Shown piece after piece: positions 1 through 13,552 of a stretch of 57,138 nucleotides of DNA. The notes below the pieces were generated by a model, which saw only the letters and a program-made list of their open reading frames with translations, ran no database searches and had not been told where the DNA came from. This stretch comes from Mixta sp. Marseille-Q2659. GTDB lineage: Bacteria > Pseudomonadota > Gammaproteobacteria > Enterobacterales > Enterobacteriaceae. Numbering within the stretch: position 1 is the stretch's first letter; every line of letters begins with the position of its first letter. The position numbers and the translations under genes were made by a program. The stretch spans positions 1-57,138 of the forward strand of contig NZ_CALNWY010000006.1 in the NCBI RefSeq assembly GCF_940807255.1. The letters are read 5' to 3'.

Positions 1-69
1 TGCAAGATTTTTTTTGCGTATCCCGTCCGTGAGTGCCCACACAGATTGTCTGATAAATTGTTAAAGAGC
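1..69 (-). ncRNA. rRNA operon leader with boxA antitermination site (partial)
   Basis: Downstream of P2 the minus strand reads GCTCTTTAACA (59-69), the boxA element bound by NusB/NusE for rRNA antitermination, followed by the conserved leader ATTTATCAGACAATCTGTG. The 16S gene itself lies beyond position 1 and is not in the window. The family of leader is certain from the motif order; which rrn operon it is comes only from synteny with rrnA. Confidence 0.85.
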
Positions 70-109
70 GGTGCGACCGGCGCTTCGTGCCGTTGTCGCG
101 AGGTGGCGT

Positions 110-137
110 ATATTACGCTTTCCTCTTCCAGAGTCAA
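110..137 (-). promoter_or_regulatory. rRNA operon promoter P2
   Basis: Minus-strand TTGACT (132-137) and TAATAT (110-115) with a 16-bp spacer, about 120 bp downstream of P1. This is the usual tandem P1-P2 arrangement. The following CGCCACCTCGCGAC discriminator region is the enterobacterial rrn P2 pattern, expected to respond to growth rate and ppGpp. Confidence 0.9.
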
Positions 138-231
138 CCTCTTTTTCAGAAGTTTTTCTCCGGCGATTCAGAACTACTGAACCGCTCAACACCGCGTGGC
201 GTAAGCCGCTGTGCCGTGTCGATGGAGGCGC

Positions 232-259
232 ATTATAGGGAGTTCTTCCGGCCTGACAA
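232..259 (-). promoter_or_regulatory. rRNA operon promoter P1
   Basis: Read on the minus strand, TTGTCA (254-259) and TATAAT (232-237) are separated by 16 bp, with the G/C-rich GGCCGG spacer typical of enterobacterial rrn P1. The A/T-rich stretch 261-300 upstream fits an UP element. It lies just after hemG, where E. coli has rrnA, so it should drive a ribosomal RNA operon leaving the left edge of the window. Confidence 0.9.
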
Positions 260-314
260 GTGTTTATTTCAAAAAAATGATCGTTAGGTTTATTTTTCGG
301 CAAGCCGGCTTTTT

Positions 315-851
315 TTAGCGCGATTTGCTGCTCATTTGAGCGAATTCTTTAGCGAAACGTTCTACCTGTTGCCAGTCGGTATACTCAACTTCCTTACGCG
401 CATCGGTCTCGCCGCCGGTCATACGCATAATAAATTGAATCATGACGCGATCGAACCAGCCATAGCGCGGATAGCGCAATGCCCCGGCGAACACCGCGCA
501 GCTGTCCGGCTGCCAGGGCGACTGCAATAAGAATTTCCGCGTATAGGCATTGGTCTGGGGCGTGCGCTTTTCCGGTTTCCGCGCCGTCAGGTTTACTGAA
601 AAGAAACCGCTAACGCGCTGTTGTAGCTCCGCCAGATGCTTTTTCACAAAGCGCGCTACGGCCGGTTGAAAATGTCCGTAGCGAATTGATGCGCCGATCA
701 GCACGCGATCGTACTGCGCCCAGTCGATTTGTTGGGCGTGCAGGATATTCATCACATCACATTCCTGATGTGCTTTGAGCGTATTAGCAATATAAGCAGC
801 AATATCCCGCGTTTGTCCGTCACGGCTGGAAAACAAAATCAACGCTTTCAT
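315..851 (-). CDS. hemG: Menaquinone-dependent protoporphyrinogen oxidase HemG
   Basis: 178 residues with a flavodoxin fold. The N-terminal [18 protein letters not shown] is the FMN phosphate-binding loop, followed by the [10 protein letters not shown] and TPQTNAY segments shared with E. coli HemG (181 aa). It oxidises protoporphyrinogen IX to protoporphyrin IX in haem synthesis, passing electrons to the quinone pool at the membrane. It lies 15 bp after trkH on the same strand and directly before the rRNA promoters, as in E. coli. Nothing unusual in length or start. Confidence 0.95.
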   Translation of the reverse strand: MKALILFSSRDGQTRDIAAYIANTLKAHQECDVMNILHAQQIDWAQYDRVLIGASIRYGHFQPAVARFVKKHLAELQQRVSGFFSVNLTARKPEKRTPQTNAYTRKFLLQSPWQPDSCAVFAGALRYPRYGWFDRVMIQFIMRMTGGETDARKEVEYTDWQQVERFAKEFAQMSSKSR

Positions 852-866
852 TTCTCTCTCCTTGTT

Positions 867-2318
867 TTACTCGCGCCAAAAGGTAGGAGTAAACAACACC
901 AGTAAAGTGAAGACTTCCAGACGACCAAAAAGCATGGTCGAAATTAAAATCCATTTTGCGACATCATTCATTGAGGTGAAGTTATCCGCGACTACGCCTA
1001 ATCCTGGGCCAAGGTTATTTAGCGTAGCGGCAACGGCAGCAAATGCAGAAAAATCGTCAACGCCGGTTGCGATGATGGCCAGCATGCTGAGCAGAAACAC
1101 TAATGCATAAGCGGAGAAGAAGCCCCATACCGCTTCCAGAATGCGTTCCGGCAAAGCACGGTTCCCCAGCTTGATGGTGTAGACCGCATTGGGATGCACC
1201 AACCGTTTCAGTTCACGCGAGCCTTGCTTAAAAAGCAGCAATATACGGATGACCTTCAGGCCGCCGCCGGTGGATCCGGCGCAACCGCCAATAAAGGCGG
1301 AACAGAGCAGCAGTACCGGTAAGAATAACGGCCAACGCGCAATACTGTCGGTAGTAAAGCCCGCCGTGGTTGCCATCGATACCACCTGGAAAAATGCCTG
1401 ATTCAGCGTTTGCAAGCCGCTGGCGTAAACGTTGTGAAACCACAGCACCAGGGTGCAGATCACCACCAGCGTAAACTGCACGCCGATAAACATGCGAAAC
1501 TCTGGATCGCGCCAGTAAACGCGCAGATTGCGTCCGCTCAGCAGTGAGAAATGCAGGCCATAGTTACAGCCGGAAATCAGCAGAAAAATAGCGATGATAG
1601 TGTTAATGGTCGGACTGTTAAAATAGCCGACGCTGGCATCATGGGTAGAAAAGCCGCCGATAGCGATAGTTGAAAAGCTATGACCAATGGCATCAAACAT
1701 TGGCATACCCGCCAGCCATAGCGCTACCGCACAGGCGACCGTTAACAGAACGTAGATCAGCCAGAGCGTTTTAGCAGTTTCGGCGATGCGGGGCCGCATT
1801 TTGTTATCTTTCAGCGGGCCGGGCATTTCCGCCCGGTAGAGCTGCATCCCCCCGACGCCAAGAATCGGCAGAATCGCAACGGCCAGCACAATGATTCCCA
1901 TGCCGCCCAGCCATTGCAGCATCTGCCGGTAAAATAGAATCGCCTTTGGTAGAGAATCCAGTCCCACCAGCGTGGTCGCGCCGGTGGTGGTTAGCCCGGA
2001 AAAGGATTCAAAAAAGGCATCGGTTACGGAAAGGTTAGGATGCTCGGCAAAAATAAAGGGCATTGCCCCGACGCTGCCCAGCACCGTCCAGAACAACACC
2101 ACAATCAAAAAGCCTTCGCGCGGCTTCAGATCATTTTTCTGCTTGCGGTTAGGCCACCACAGTACGGCGCCAATCAGCAAAGCCATAATAAATGTCTGAC
2201 TGAATGCGCGCCCTGCGCCATCACGATAAATCAACGCCACTAAACCGGGCACGATCATTGTTCCAGAGAACAGAATGACCAGTAGCCCGACGATTCGGGT
2301 AATGGCACGAAAATGCAT
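867..2318 (-). CDS. trkH: Trk potassium uptake channel subunit TrkH
   Basis: 483 residues, the same length as E. coli TrkH, almost entirely membrane-spanning. Four pore-loop signatures with the selectivity-filter glycine are visible (TTTGATT, IGGFSTHD, TTAGFTTD, NNLGPGLG). It forms the inner-membrane K+ pathway gated by TrkA, which is encoded elsewhere. It sits between yigZ and hemG on one strand with short gaps, so it is probably co-transcribed from pepQ or yigZ. Confidence 0.96.
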   Translation of the reverse strand: MHFRAITRIVGLLVILFSGTMIVPGLVALIYRDGAGRAFSQTFIMALLIGAVLWWPNRKQKNDLKPREGFLIVVLFWTVLGSVGAMPFIFAEHPNLSVTDAFFESFSGLTTTGATTLVGLDSLPKAILFYRQMLQWLGGMGIIVLAVAILPILGVGGMQLYRAEMPGPLKDNKMRPRIAETAKTLWLIYVLLTVACAVALWLAGMPMFDAIGHSFSTIAIGGFSTHDASVGYFNSPTINTIIAIFLLISGCNYGLHFSLLSGRNLRVYWRDPEFRMFIGVQFTLVVICTLVLWFHNVYASGLQTLNQAFFQVVSMATTAGFTTDSIARWPLFLPVLLLCSAFIGGCAGSTGGGLKVIRILLLFKQGSRELKRLVHPNAVYTIKLGNRALPERILEAVWGFFSAYALVFLLSMLAIIATGVDDFSAFAAVAATLNNLGPGLGVVADNFTSMNDVAKWILISTMLFGRLEVFTLLVLFTPTFWRE

Positions 2319-2342
2319 TCTGCCGTTTCCTTAAGATAAAAA

Positions 2343-2960
2343 TTAGGGGGTTACCGGTTCGAGCGTTAAAGCTCCACGGCTAATGTCCGTTAAATTCTGC
2401 ATAAACCCGGCGACCTGCGCATGGGGCAATGCCAAAGTTAGCGAGACAACATCCAAAAATTCCGTCTTAAGCAGTTCTCCTTCAAAACGCTGAACCAGGC
2501 GCTCCACATCATTGAGCTGGGCATAATCGCAGCGTAGCTGAAATTGGCGCATCGGTATTTTTTGTTTGCGTGCTAGCTGCTTCAGCGCCTGCTGCACGCC
2601 GCCGCCATAAGCCTTCACCAGCCCGCCGGTGCCGAGCATGATGCCGCCGTAGTAACGCACCACTACAGCGGTAATCTCACCAACCTGACTGCCCATCAGC
2701 TGCGCCAGCATGGGCTTGCCCGCCGTACCGGAAGGCTCGCCATCATCCGAAAAGCCCAGCTGTTGCGAATCATCAGGGCTGCCGGCGACCCAGGCCCAAC
2801 AATGATGACGGGCGGTCGGATGTTCAGCTTTAACCCGCTGGACAAACGCCCGCGCCGCCTCCACGCCTTCGGTATGCGCCAGCAGCGTGATAAAACGGCT
2901 TTTTTTGATCGTTTCTTCGCTGATACTCAACGGCTCAGCGGGAATATCATAAGCGTTCAT
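2343..2960 (-). CDS. yigZ: IMPACT (UPF0029) family protein YigZ
   Basis: 205 residues. The N-terminal IMPACT domain carries the signature region with HHCWAWVAG, FSDDGEPSGTAGKPML and VVRYYGGIMLGTGGLVKAYG, followed by a small alpha/beta C-terminal domain (DUF1949-like). The biochemical role in bacteria is not settled; eukaryotic IMPACT acts on Gcn1/Gcn2 signalling. Its start overlaps the pepQ stop by one base (TGATG), so translation is probably coupled to pepQ. Confidence 0.92.
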   Translation of the reverse strand: MNAYDIPAEPLSISEETIKKSRFITLLAHTEGVEAARAFVQRVKAEHPTARHHCWAWVAGSPDDSQQLGFSDDGEPSGTAGKPMLAQLMGSQVGEITAVVVRYYGGIMLGTGGLVKAYGGGVQQALKQLARKQKIPMRQFQLRCDYAQLNDVERLVQRFEGELLKTEFLDVVSLTLALPHAQVAGFMQNLTDISRGALTLEPVTP

Positions 2961-4291
2961 CAGGCCAAATGTAGATCGCGCGTCATGTTCTCAACGCGGT
3001 TGGCATAAATCACCACGTTGTCCTCGATGCGAATACCGCCATAAGGCTGCAAGGCATCAATCGCCTGCCAGTTAAAGTGTTGGCTGTATTTCCCTTCTCG
3101 CCAGGAAGCAAGAAGCGATTCAATAATATAGAAGCCCGGCTCAATGGTGAGTACCATGCGCGGCTCAAGCACGCGCGTACAGCGCAGGAAAGGATATTGC
3201 TGAGGCGCCGCCAGATGCGTACCGCGATCGTCCTGCATAAAGCCTGCAACGTCATGCACCTGTAGCCCAAGCGGATGTCCCAGGCCATGCGGCATAAACG
3301 GGCCGGTAAGATTTTCCGCTACCATCGCTTCTTCGCTGATCCCGCGTACCAGATCGAACTTCAGCAGCATACCGGCGATACGCTGATGCATCTGCAGATG
3401 ATAATCGCTATAGCGCACGCCCGCTTTCAACGTATCAATCAGCGCCAGCTCATGCTGATTCATCTCTTGCAGAATCTGGGCAAACAATGAATCGCTCTGG
3501 GCGGCGTGCGTGCGCGTCAGATCGGCCGCATAGCCGTTATATTCCGCACCTGCATCGATCAGGAAGCTGCGACGCTTCGCCGGTGCCTGGTGATCGAGTT
3601 TGGTGTAATGCAGTACCGCGGCGTGTTCATTCAGGGCGATGATATTGCCATAAGGCACGTCGGTGTCACGATGACCAGTCGCGGTCAGATAGGCCAGATT
3701 AATATCGAACTCGCTCATGCCGGAAAGAAAGGCTTCTTTCGCTGCCAGATGACCGGCCACTGCCAGCTTTTGCGCTTCGCGCATACAGGCCAGTTCATAG
3801 TCGGTTTTATAAGAGCGATGATAGTGCAGGAAATCAATTACACCCTGCGGATTGATATGGTCGGCGTGAATATCCAGCTGCATGGCGCGCTGCGGCACCG
3901 GGCCGATATAAGCGACGTTCTGACGCAGCTGCGGCAATAAAGCGCCAATGTCATCTGCGTTTTTCAGGGCCACAACCTCGACCTCATCGGTCCAGAAACT
4001 GTGCGGCAACGGTTCAACGTTGTGCCAGTAATCCACCGGCGAATAAAACCACAGCTTAGGCTTGTTAACGCCATCTACCCACAGCCAGCAATTCGGCACC
4101 TGCGTGACCGGTACCCAGGCTTTAAACTGGGGGTTCACCTTAAACGGGTAAGTGTGATCGTCAAGAAACACCGTCAGCAGCTCGCCGGAATGAATCAGCA
4201 TGGCATCGAGTTTGAAGCGCGCCAGCACTTGCTGCGTGCGCTGCTGAAGGGTAGCGATATGATCTTTGTACAACGTAGCCATCGTATTCAT
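2960..4291 (-). CDS. pepQ: Xaa-Pro dipeptidase PepQ
   Basis: 443 residues, identical in length to E. coli PepQ with this start. The start at 4291 is preferred because an AGGGAG ribosome site lies about 7 nt upstream, whereas the ATG at 4297 is too close to it. The M24 metallopeptidase core has its metal-binding residues in [31 protein letters not shown] and TIEPGFY. It cleaves dipeptides with C-terminal proline in the cytoplasm. It is divergent from fadB and overlaps yigZ by one base. Confidence 0.96.
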   Translation of the reverse strand: MNTMATLYKDHIATLQQRTQQVLARFKLDAMLIHSGELLTVFLDDHTYPFKVNPQFKAWVPVTQVPNCWLWVDGVNKPKLWFYSPVDYWHNVEPLPHSFWTDEVEVVALKNADDIGALLPQLRQNVAYIGPVPQRAMQLDIHADHINPQGVIDFLHYHRSYKTDYELACMREAQKLAVAGHLAAKEAFLSGMSEFDINLAYLTATGHRDTDVPYGNIIALNEHAAVLHYTKLDHQAPAKRRSFLIDAGAEYNGYAADLTRTHAAQSDSLFAQILQEMNQHELALIDTLKAGVRYSDYHLQMHQRIAGMLLKFDLVRGISEEAMVAENLTGPFMPHGLGHPLGLQVHDVAGFMQDDRGTHLAAPQQYPFLRCTRVLEPRMVLTIEPGFYIIESLLASWREGKYSQHFNWQAIDALQPYGGIRIEDNVVIYANRVENMTRDLHLA

Positions 4292-4432
4292 TTCCATACT
4301 CCCTATTCGCAAAATTGGGTGCATCTTACCACAGCGCGCCTGGGGATGCCGTGCCGCCGCCGCCTGTGATCTTGTTTGCAAATGAGCAAAGATCTGTTTG
4401 CAAATAATTAACAACCCTCCCACACTCCGATC

Positions 4433-4449
4433 ATCTGGTACGACCAGAT
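4433..4449. promoter_or_regulatory. FadR operator upstream of fadBA
   Basis: ATCTGGTACGACCAGAT is a near-perfect palindrome matching the FadR consensus and, from memory, the E. coli fadB operator. It lies 28 bp before the fadB start, so FadR should repress fadBA until long-chain acyl-CoA releases it. A weaker CRP-like half-site, TGTGATC (around 4366), sits upstream. Confidence 0.9.
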
Positions 4450-4477
4450 CCCCTAAACGCGGTTTCAGGAGACGGAC

Positions 4478-7839
<3,362 letters not shown>

Positions 7840-7855
7840 TATACCTGTGGTTTTT

Positions 7856-7879
7856 CCCGCCTGTCAGGGGTGGGTTTTT
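7856..7879 (+). terminator. Rho-independent terminator after fadBA
   Basis: Stem CCCGCC (7856-7861) pairs with GGTGGG (7869-7874, one G-U pair) and is followed by TTTTT. It lies 17 bp after the fadA stop. Confidence 0.75.
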
Positions 7880-7884
7880 ATTAG

Positions 7885-7908
7885 CGGGATGGCAACGCTG
7901 CCATCCCG
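7885..7908. repeat. Perfect 10-bp inverted repeat between fadA and fre
   Basis: CGGGATGGCA (7885-7894) and TGCCATCCCG (7899-7908) form a 10-bp stem with a 4-base loop. Neither side has a U-run, so it is not a standard terminator. It may be a REP-like element or protect the 3' end of the convergent fre transcript. Confidence 0.6.
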
Positions 7909-7938
7909 TAATGGGATGAGGATCGCCGGAAAGCTACA

Positions 7939-8640
7939 TCAGATAAAGGCGAAGGCGTCGCCGAAAATCTGCGCTTCCTGCGCGCCGCGCTCGGCACAAA
8001 AACGTTCACGGGCGATTTTCGCCATTTCAAAACGTCCGGCAATATAAATGTCATGCCCGGCCAGCGTGCCGAAATCCTGCATGACCGCCGTCAGTACGGT
8101 GCCGCTGCGCCCTTGCCATTGCGCATCGGTCTGCTCGACAACCGGCACCACCTTCAGATTAGGATGACGCACCGCCAGCGCATTCAGCTCTTCCAGATCG
8201 TACAGATGATGGCTTTCACGGCCGCCCCAGTAGATAGCGATATCGCGATCCGGCTGCTGCGCCAGCGCGGTCAGCAGGATAGAACGCGCATAGGAAAATC
8301 CGGTGCCGCCAGCAATCAAGATCATAGGACGCTGGCTATCTTCACGTAACCAGGCATCACCATGCGGAATGTCGACCACAATTTCGCGCTGCTGCTGGAT
8401 GCGTTCCATTACCGCCATCGCGTACAGGTTGAGTTCAGAAGCGCCGATGTGCAGTTCGATAATGTCTTTTTCCATCGGCGTCGAAGCCAGGGAAAACGGA
8501 CGCTTATCACGTTCATCCATTACGACCATCAAATACTGCCCGGCACGGAAGTTGAAATCCGCTTCCGGCACTAGCCGTACCCGATAAACGGTATCGGTAA
8601 TTGCCTCTACCGAGGTCACTTTACAGCTTAACGTTGTCAT
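7939..8640 (-). CDS. fre: NAD(P)H-flavin reductase Fre
   Basis: 233 residues, the E. coli length, starting [20 protein letters not shown]. It has the ferredoxin-reductase layout: a flavin-binding RPFS segment near residue 46 and an NAD(P)-binding [10 protein letters not shown]. It reduces free FMN/FAD and feeds many cytoplasmic reactions. It follows ubiD on the same strand with a 31-bp gap, as in E. coli. The upstream in-frame extension to 8721 overlaps ubiD and is not used. Confidence 0.96.
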   Translation of the reverse strand: MTTLSCKVTSVEAITDTVYRVRLVPEADFNFRAGQYLMVVMDERDKRPFSLASTPMEKDIIELHIGASELNLYAMAVMERIQQQREIVVDIPHGDAWLREDSQRPMILIAGGTGFSYARSILLTALAQQPDRDIAIYWGGRESHHLYDLEELNALAVRHPNLKVVPVVEQTDAQWQGRSGTVLTAVMQDFGTLAGHDIYIAGRFEMAKIARERFCAERGAQEAQIFGDAFAFI

Positions 8641-8671
8641 GCGTTCCCTCTGTCGGGTCGTCATTGCGCCA

Positions 8672-10165
8672 CTAGCGTGGCGGCAAATCGTTAAAAATTC
8701 CCAGCCGATCCCAGATAGCATCGACCCGCGCCGTTACCGCCGGATCCTTCACTATTGGACGGCCCCATTCGCGCTGCGTTTCGCCCGGCCATTTATTGGT
8801 CGCATCCAGCCCCATTTTCGAACCCAAGCCAGAAACCGGAGAGGCGAAGTCAAGATAGTCGATCGGCGTATTCTCGATCAGCACCGTATCACGCGCCGGA
8901 TCCATGCGCGTAGTAATCGCCCAAATCACATCATTCCAGTCGCGCGCGTTTACATCGTCATCGCAGACAATAACAAACTTGGTGTACATAAACTGACGCA
9001 GGAAGGACCAGACGCCCATCATCACGCGCTTGGCATGTCCGGCGTACTGCTTCTTCATGGTGACGACCGCCAGCCGATACGAACACCCTTCCGGCGGCAG
9101 ATAAAAATCGACGATCTCCGGGAACTGCTTAATCAGAATCGGCACCAGCACTTCATTCAGCGCCACGCCCAGCACTGCAGGCTCATCGGGCGGACGACCG
9201 GTATAAGTTGAATGATAGATGGCATTACGGCGTTGCGTAATATGGGTGACGGTGAAGACCGGAAAGTTATCCACTTCATTGTAATAGCCGGTGTGATCGC
9301 CGTACGGCCCTTCCGGCGCCATGTCGCCCGGCTCGATATAGCCTTCCAGCACGATTTCGGCACTGGCTGGCACTTCCAGATCGTTAGAGAGGCATTTCAC
9401 CACTTCTGATTTGGTTCCGCGCAGCAGACCGGCGAAAGCATATTCCGAGAGCGTATCCGGCACCGGCGTCACCGCGCCGAGAATGGTCGCGGGATCGGCG
9501 CCCAGCGCTACCGCCACCGGGAAACGTTCGCCCGGATGGGCTTTGCTCCACTCCTGAAAATCGAGCGCGCCGCCGCGATGGGAAAGCCAGCGCATAATCA
9601 GGCGATTTTTGCCAATGACCTGCTGACGATAGATGCCAAGGTTCTGACGCTCTTTATGCGGCCCGCGCGTCACCGTTAAGCCCCAGGTGATCAGCGGCGC
9701 GGCATCTTCCGGCCAGCACTGCATAACCGGAATGCGTGACAAATCGACCTCATCACCCTGCCACACCTGTTCCTGACAGGGCGCATTGCGCAGCCGTTTG
9801 GTTGGCATGTTCAACACTTGCTTAAACTGCGGCATTTTATCGAACAGATCGCGAAACCCTTTCGGCGGCTCCGGCTCTTTCAGAAACGCCAGCAGCTTGC
9901 CGACTTCGCGCAGCGCGCTGACCTCTTCCTGTCCCATGCCCAGCGCCACGCGCTTCGGCGTGCCAAACAGGTTGCACAGTACCGGCATGTCATAACCTTT
10001 CGGGTTTTCAAACAGTAACGCCGGGCCGCCAGCACGCAAGGTACGATCGGCGATCTCGGTCATCTCCAGAACAGGATCGACCTCCAGCGTGATACGTTTT
10101 AACTCGCCACGCTGTTCAAGCAGCGTAAGGAACTCGCGTAAATCGTGGTATTTCATCAGATTCAT
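8672..10165 (-). CDS. ubiD: 4-hydroxy-3-polyprenylbenzoate decarboxylase UbiD
   Basis: 497 residues, the E. coli length. It has strong UbiD-family blocks, including [20 protein letters not shown] for prenyl-FMN and metal binding, the catalytic E(x)nE region [13 protein letters not shown] and the C-terminal DATNKWPGE. It removes the carboxyl group of 4-hydroxy-3-octaprenylbenzoate in ubiquinone synthesis, using the prenylated flavin made by UbiX. It is the first gene of ubiD-fre and divergent from rfaH. Confidence 0.97.
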   Translation of the reverse strand: MNLMKYHDLREFLTLLEQRGELKRITLEVDPVLEMTEIADRTLRAGGPALLFENPKGYDMPVLCNLFGTPKRVALGMGQEEVSALREVGKLLAFLKEPEPPKGFRDLFDKMPQFKQVLNMPTKRLRNAPCQEQVWQGDEVDLSRIPVMQCWPEDAAPLITWGLTVTRGPHKERQNLGIYRQQVIGKNRLIMRWLSHRGGALDFQEWSKAHPGERFPVAVALGADPATILGAVTPVPDTLSEYAFAGLLRGTKSEVVKCLSNDLEVPASAEIVLEGYIEPGDMAPEGPYGDHTGYYNEVDNFPVFTVTHITQRRNAIYHSTYTGRPPDEPAVLGVALNEVLVPILIKQFPEIVDFYLPPEGCSYRLAVVTMKKQYAGHAKRVMMGVWSFLRQFMYTKFVIVCDDDVNARDWNDVIWAITTRMDPARDTVLIENTPIDYLDFASPVSGLGSKMGLDATNKWPGETQREWGRPIVKDPAVTARVDAIWDRLGIFNDLPPR

Positions 10166-10190
10166 TATTCAGGCCGCAGAATCGGCCATT

Positions 10191-10501
10191 ATAAGGAGGA
10201 TTCAACGGATATGCTGAGGTTTGTGTCGATACGTTACCGCCTGCTGAGCAGATCCCGCACCGTACCTGACTTTGTTATTAAAAAGTTGCGCTGCGAGTCT
10301 GAACCACGGACGCGGCATTCGTCAATTTTCAATTCTACAATTTGTGCCAACCAGGTATTTATAACGACTATTTTTACTTTCCGGGCGGGCAAATCGCCCC
10401 GACAAAACCTGCCTCAGAATGGCCCTGACGCGGCGTGATGTCGCTATCTCTCTGATAGCAGTTTTGCTATTCTTAGCCTTCAATAATTGGAAAGTGACAT
10501 T
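10191..10501. other. Non-coding ubiD-rfaH divergent intergenic region
   Basis: About 310 bp without a convincing gene. It must hold the ubiD and rfaH promoters. A short inverted repeat, GCTATC...GATAGC, lies at about 10443-10459, close to the rfaH start. I see no further recognisable element. Confidence 0.5.
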
Positions 10502-10990
10502 ATGGAATCCTGGTATCTTCTTTACTGTAAACGTGGTCAGTTATTACGCGCTAAAGAGCATCTGGAGCGGCAGGCGGTAAATTGCCTTAGCCCGATGATT
10601 GCTATGGAAAAAATTGTGCGCGGTAAACGAACCACGGTAGAAGAGCCGCTGTTCCCCAACTATCTGTTTATTGAATTCGATCCCGAAGCGATTCATACCA
10701 CTACCATTAGTGCCACGCGCGGCGTCAGTCACTTTGTCCGCTTCGGCGCCCAGCCAGCAAATGTGCCGCCGGATGTGATTGATGCGTTACGCACCAATAC
10801 GCCAGAGAAAATGGTCGATCCTGATACGCCCTGTCCGGGCGATAAAGTAGTGATCACCAAAGGCGCGCTGGAAGGTCTGGAAGCGATTTTCACCGAGCCG
10901 GACGGCGAAGCCCGTTCCATGCTGCTGCTTAACCTGCTCAATAAGCAGGTTAAGCAAAGCGTAGAAAACAGCGCGTTTCGCAAGGCCTGA
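10502..10990 (+). CDS. rfaH: Transcription antiterminator RfaH
   Basis: 162 residues, the E. coli length, beginning [13 protein letters not shown]. The NusG-like N-terminal domain occupies about 1-100. The C-terminal KOW domain ([20 protein letters not shown]) is the one that refolds from helical hairpin to beta-barrel. RfaH is recruited by ops elements to RNA polymerase and increases expression of long surface-polysaccharide, LPS and toxin operons. The in-frame ATG 15 bp earlier is not favoured. It is a single gene divergent from ubiD. Confidence 0.96.
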   Translation: MESWYLLYCKRGQLLRAKEHLERQAVNCLSPMIAMEKIVRGKRTTVEEPLFPNYLFIEFDPEAIHTTTISATRGVSHFVRFGAQPANVPPDVIDALRTNTPEKMVDPDTPCPGDKVVITKGALEGLEAIFTEPDGEARSMLLLNLLNKQVKQSVENSAFRKA

Positions 10991-11015
10991 CGCGTTAGCG
11001 CAGCGGTCTCACTGT

Positions 11016-11795
11016 TTACAGACGAAACAGGCGTCGGCTGTTGGCATCAGTTTGCTGTGCCAGCTGGCCAACTTCCTCTCCGCGCCACAGCGCGACCTGC
11101 TGCACAATGTGCGGCAGGAAACAGGGTTCATTACGGCGTGACGTAGGACGCGGACGCATATCGCGCGGCAGCAGATAAGGCGCATCCGTTTCCAGCAGCA
11201 GCCGCTCCGCTGGAATCTGCGGCAACAGCTCACGTAACGCCATCCCGCGTCGCTCATCGCAGACCCAGCCGGTAATACCCACCGATAATCCCAGAGCCAG
11301 ACACTCCGCCAGCTCTTCAGCCGTACCGGTAAAACAATGCACCACCGCACCCGGAAGCTGGTCGAGCCAGGGTTTCAGTACGGCAATAAAACGTTCATGG
11401 GCGTCCCGGCAGTGCAGAAAGACCGGCATTTGCAGTTCGGCGGCCAGCGCCAGCTGCGCATCGAAGGCGTATTCCTGCTGATTATGTGCGGAGAAGTTAC
11501 GGTTAAAATCAAGGCCGCATTCGCCGATGGCTACGACCTGCGGGCTTTCCGCCAGCCGACGCAGCGTCGCGGCGGTATCCGCTGACCACTCGCTGGCATG
11601 ATGAGGATGGATGCCTGCCGTTGACCAGCAGAAATCAGGATGACGCTGCGCCAGGCTTTGCGCCTGCTGGCTTTCCAGCGCGTTAGTGCCGGTAATCAGC
11701 ATGCCGGTAAGGCCGGCCTCGCGCGCGCGCCTTACCACCTGTTCGCGATCTTTCGCAAACTGCGTACTGGTCAGGTTTACACCGATATCAAACAT
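11016..11795 (-). CDS. tatD: TatD-family metal-dependent deoxyribonuclease
   Basis: 259 residues. The TIM-barrel amidohydrolase fold is shown by the metal ligands in GVNLTS (in place of HxH), [26 protein letters not shown] and ETDAPYLL. TatD is a Mg-dependent 3'-5' exonuclease linked to DNA repair and apoptosis-like degradation; it is not needed for Tat export. Here it is separated from tatC by a strong terminator, so its transcription may be less tied to tatABC. Confidence 0.95.
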   Translation of the reverse strand: MFDIGVNLTSTQFAKDREQVVRRAREAGLTGMLITGTNALESQQAQSLAQRHPDFCWSTAGIHPHHASEWSADTAATLRRLAESPQVVAIGECGLDFNRNFSAHNQQEYAFDAQLALAAELQMPVFLHCRDAHERFIAVLKPWLDQLPGAVVHCFTGTAEELAECLALGLSVGITGWVCDERRGMALRELLPQIPAERLLLETDAPYLLPRDMRPRPTSRRNEPCFLPHIVQQVALWRGEEVGQLAQQTDANSRRLFRL

Positions 11796-11806
11796 GGTAT
11801 GTCCTG

Positions 11807-11835
11807 AAAAAATTAACCGCCCTGACGGGCGGTTA
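11807..11835 (-). terminator. Terminator between tatC and tatD
   Basis: On the minus strand TAACCGCCC and GGGCGGTTA (outer limits 11814-11835) form a 9-bp stem with a 4-base loop, followed by A-TTTTTT (11812-11807). It should end most tatABC transcripts before tatD. Confidence 0.88.
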
Positions 11836-11876
11836 GCGATGAATTTTCCCCGCTGTAGCGGGCCCTGCGCTAAACG

Positions 11877-12635
11877 TCAGGAGTCAGCTTCTTGCTCTTC
11901 TTCATGATCCTGACGCCCTTTGCCAACATAGAAGCGCGAACAGAATACGCCAACCTCAAACAGGCAGTACATCGGAATAGCGAGCAAAGTTTGCGAAAAA
12001 ACATCTGGCGGGGTTAACAGCATGCCGACCACAAAGGCGCCAACCAGCATATAAGGACGTTTCTGGCGCAACATCTCTGGCGTGGTAACGCCAGTCCAGC
12101 ACAGCAGTACGATAGCTACCGGCACTTCGAAGGCGACGCCAAAAGCCATAAACAACGTCATCACGAAATCAAGATAGCTGGCGATGTCAGTCGCCATGGT
12201 GACGCCCTGCGGCGCGGTTTTGGCGAAAAAGCCAAACGCCATCGGGAAAACCACAAAGTAAGCAAAGGCGACGCCGATATAAAACAGCAGCGTACTGGAG
12301 AAAAGCAGCGGCATACCCAGACGGCGTTCGTGGCGATACAGCGCGGGCGCCACAAAAGCCCAGATCTGATAGAGGATGACCGGAACCGCCAGGAACACAG
12401 AAACAATAATGGTGAGCTTGATCGGCGTTAGAAACGGCGAAGCCACGTCGGTCGCGATCATACTGGAGCCGGTCGGCAACTGTTTGATTAGCGGCTCGGC
12501 AACCAGCTGGTAGATATCATTCGAGAACCAGGCCAGCGCCAGAAAAATGACCAGCACCGCGATAATGCAGTTAAGCAGCCGCTTGCGTAGCTCGATCAGA
12601 TGGCTGATCAGCGGTTGGGTATCTTCAACGGCCAT
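11877..12635 (-). CDS. tatC: Sec-independent translocase subunit TatC
   Basis: 252 residues with six predicted membrane helices. The N-terminal cytoplasmic segment [21 protein letters not shown] holds the conserved twin-arginine signal recognition region. TatC with TatB forms the receptor for folded twin-arginine substrates. The start at 12635 overlaps the 3' end of tatB by 11 bp, indicating translational coupling. The in-frame start 9 bp earlier is possible but less like the E. coli protein. Confidence 0.96.
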   Translation of the reverse strand: MAVEDTQPLISHLIELRKRLLNCIIAVLVIFLALAWFSNDIYQLVAEPLIKQLPTGSSMIATDVASPFLTPIKLTIIVSVFLAVPVILYQIWAFVAPALYRHERRLGMPLLFSSTLLFYIGVAFAYFVVFPMAFGFFAKTAPQGVTMATDIASYLDFVMTLFMAFGVAFEVPVAIVLLCWTGVTTPEMLRQKRPYMLVGAFVVGMLLTPPDVFSQTLLAIPMYCLFEVGVFCSRFYVGKGRQDHEEEQEADS

Positions 12636-13173
12636 GTTTATCATTCATCGTTGGTTGAGAGGGGGAAACAGCAGGTAAGTCATCTGCGACGGACTTTGAG
12701 GGCGCAGCGGCATTATTAACAATAGGCTGCTGAACCGCGTTATTAGCCAGCGGTTTCTGCGCTGGCGCGCTGGCCTGATGGTCGGCACTGGCCGGCGTTG
12801 CGCCGGTATGCTCATCGTGCGGATCTTTAATCAGCGGGTTATGAATGGTATGCGCTTCATCATCGGCCTGCTCATTCTCACCCAAATAAGAACGACGCAT
12901 CGATTCTGCGGATTTACGCAGCTCTTCCATCGACTCTTTCAGTTCCGGGGTAAGAGAATCTTTGCTGGCCTGCTCCACTTTTTTCAGGCTTTCCTGCAGC
13001 TCCTGTAGCTTTAACTCCTGCGCCAGCTCGTTTTGCACGTTTGCCGCCAGTGAGCGCATAGCGCGGATCCAGCCAACCACCGTTTTTACGGCAATGGGCA
13101 AACGATGCGGGCCCAGCACCACCAGGCCGATGACAAAGACCAAGACCAGTTCGCTAAAACCTATGTCGAACAC
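12625..13173 (-). CDS. tatB: Sec-independent translocase subunit TatB
   Basis: 182 residues, slightly longer than E. coli TatB (171). There is one N-terminal membrane helix ([21 protein letters not shown]), an amphipathic helix, and a long acidic then Ala/Pro-rich tail (about 120-182) that is expected to be disordered. TatB partners TatC in substrate recognition. It lies 3 bp after tatA and overlaps tatC. Confidence 0.95.
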   Translation of the reverse strand: MFDIGFSELVLVFVIGLVVLGPHRLPIAVKTVVGWIRAMRSLAANVQNELAQELKLQELQESLKKVEQASKDSLTPELKESMEELRKSAESMRRSYLGENEQADDEAHTIHNPLIKDPHDEHTGATPASADHQASAPAQKPLANNAVQQPIVNNAAAPSKSVADDLPAVSPSQPTMNDKHGR

Positions 13174-13176
13174 GTT

Positions 13177-13428
13177 TTACACCTGCTCTTTATCTTTTTT
13201 AGTCTCTTCTTTGCTGGCCGTGTTCGCCTGCTTATCCGTCAGCGGACGCGCGTCAAACTCGGCATCCTGCTGTTTGTTTGTCTCTTTATCATCATCGCCC
13301 ATCGCTTTTTTGAAGCCTTTGATCGATGAACCTAAATCGGAGCCAAGGTTGCGTAATTTATTGGTGCCGAAGAGAAGAACCACGATCACGGCAATGATAA
13401 GTAACTGCCAAATGCTGATACCGCCCAT
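13177..13428 (-). CDS. tatA: Sec-independent translocase pore subunit TatA
   Basis: 83 residues: a single N-terminal membrane helix ([20 protein letters not shown]), the FGTNKL hinge, an amphipathic helix with SIKGFKKAM, and a charged tail. It oligomerises to form the export path for folded proteins. The start at the MGG methionine gives the family length (E. coli 89). It follows ubiB on the same strand and heads tatABC. Confidence 0.95.
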   Translation of the reverse strand: MGGISIWQLLIIAVIVVLLFGTNKLRNLGSDLGSSIKGFKKAMGDDDKETNKQQDAEFDARPLTDKQANTASKEETKKDKEQV

Positions 13429-13552
13429 GAGTATGCCTCTGATAAAAAGTGTAAGAAACGGTGGAGAGCCAGTATACCCCAGCTTATGGGCCGGTGACGA
13501 TGCGTAAGCCCACCGCCCCAGCCACAAAACGGGATTTTACCTTTCCTGACAA

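Noticed and set aside
61..303. Open frames on both strands in the rRNA promoter region
   Set aside because: The DNA is fully explained by rrn P1, P2 and the leader; neither frame has a ribosome site or a known family.
7840..7938. Bidirectional terminator for fadA and fre
   Set aside because: Only the 7856 hairpin has a U-run, and only on the plus strand.
10145..10438. 97-codon plus-strand ORF between ubiD and rfaH
   Set aside because: It starts inside the ubiD 5' end, has no ribosome site and no protein-like composition.
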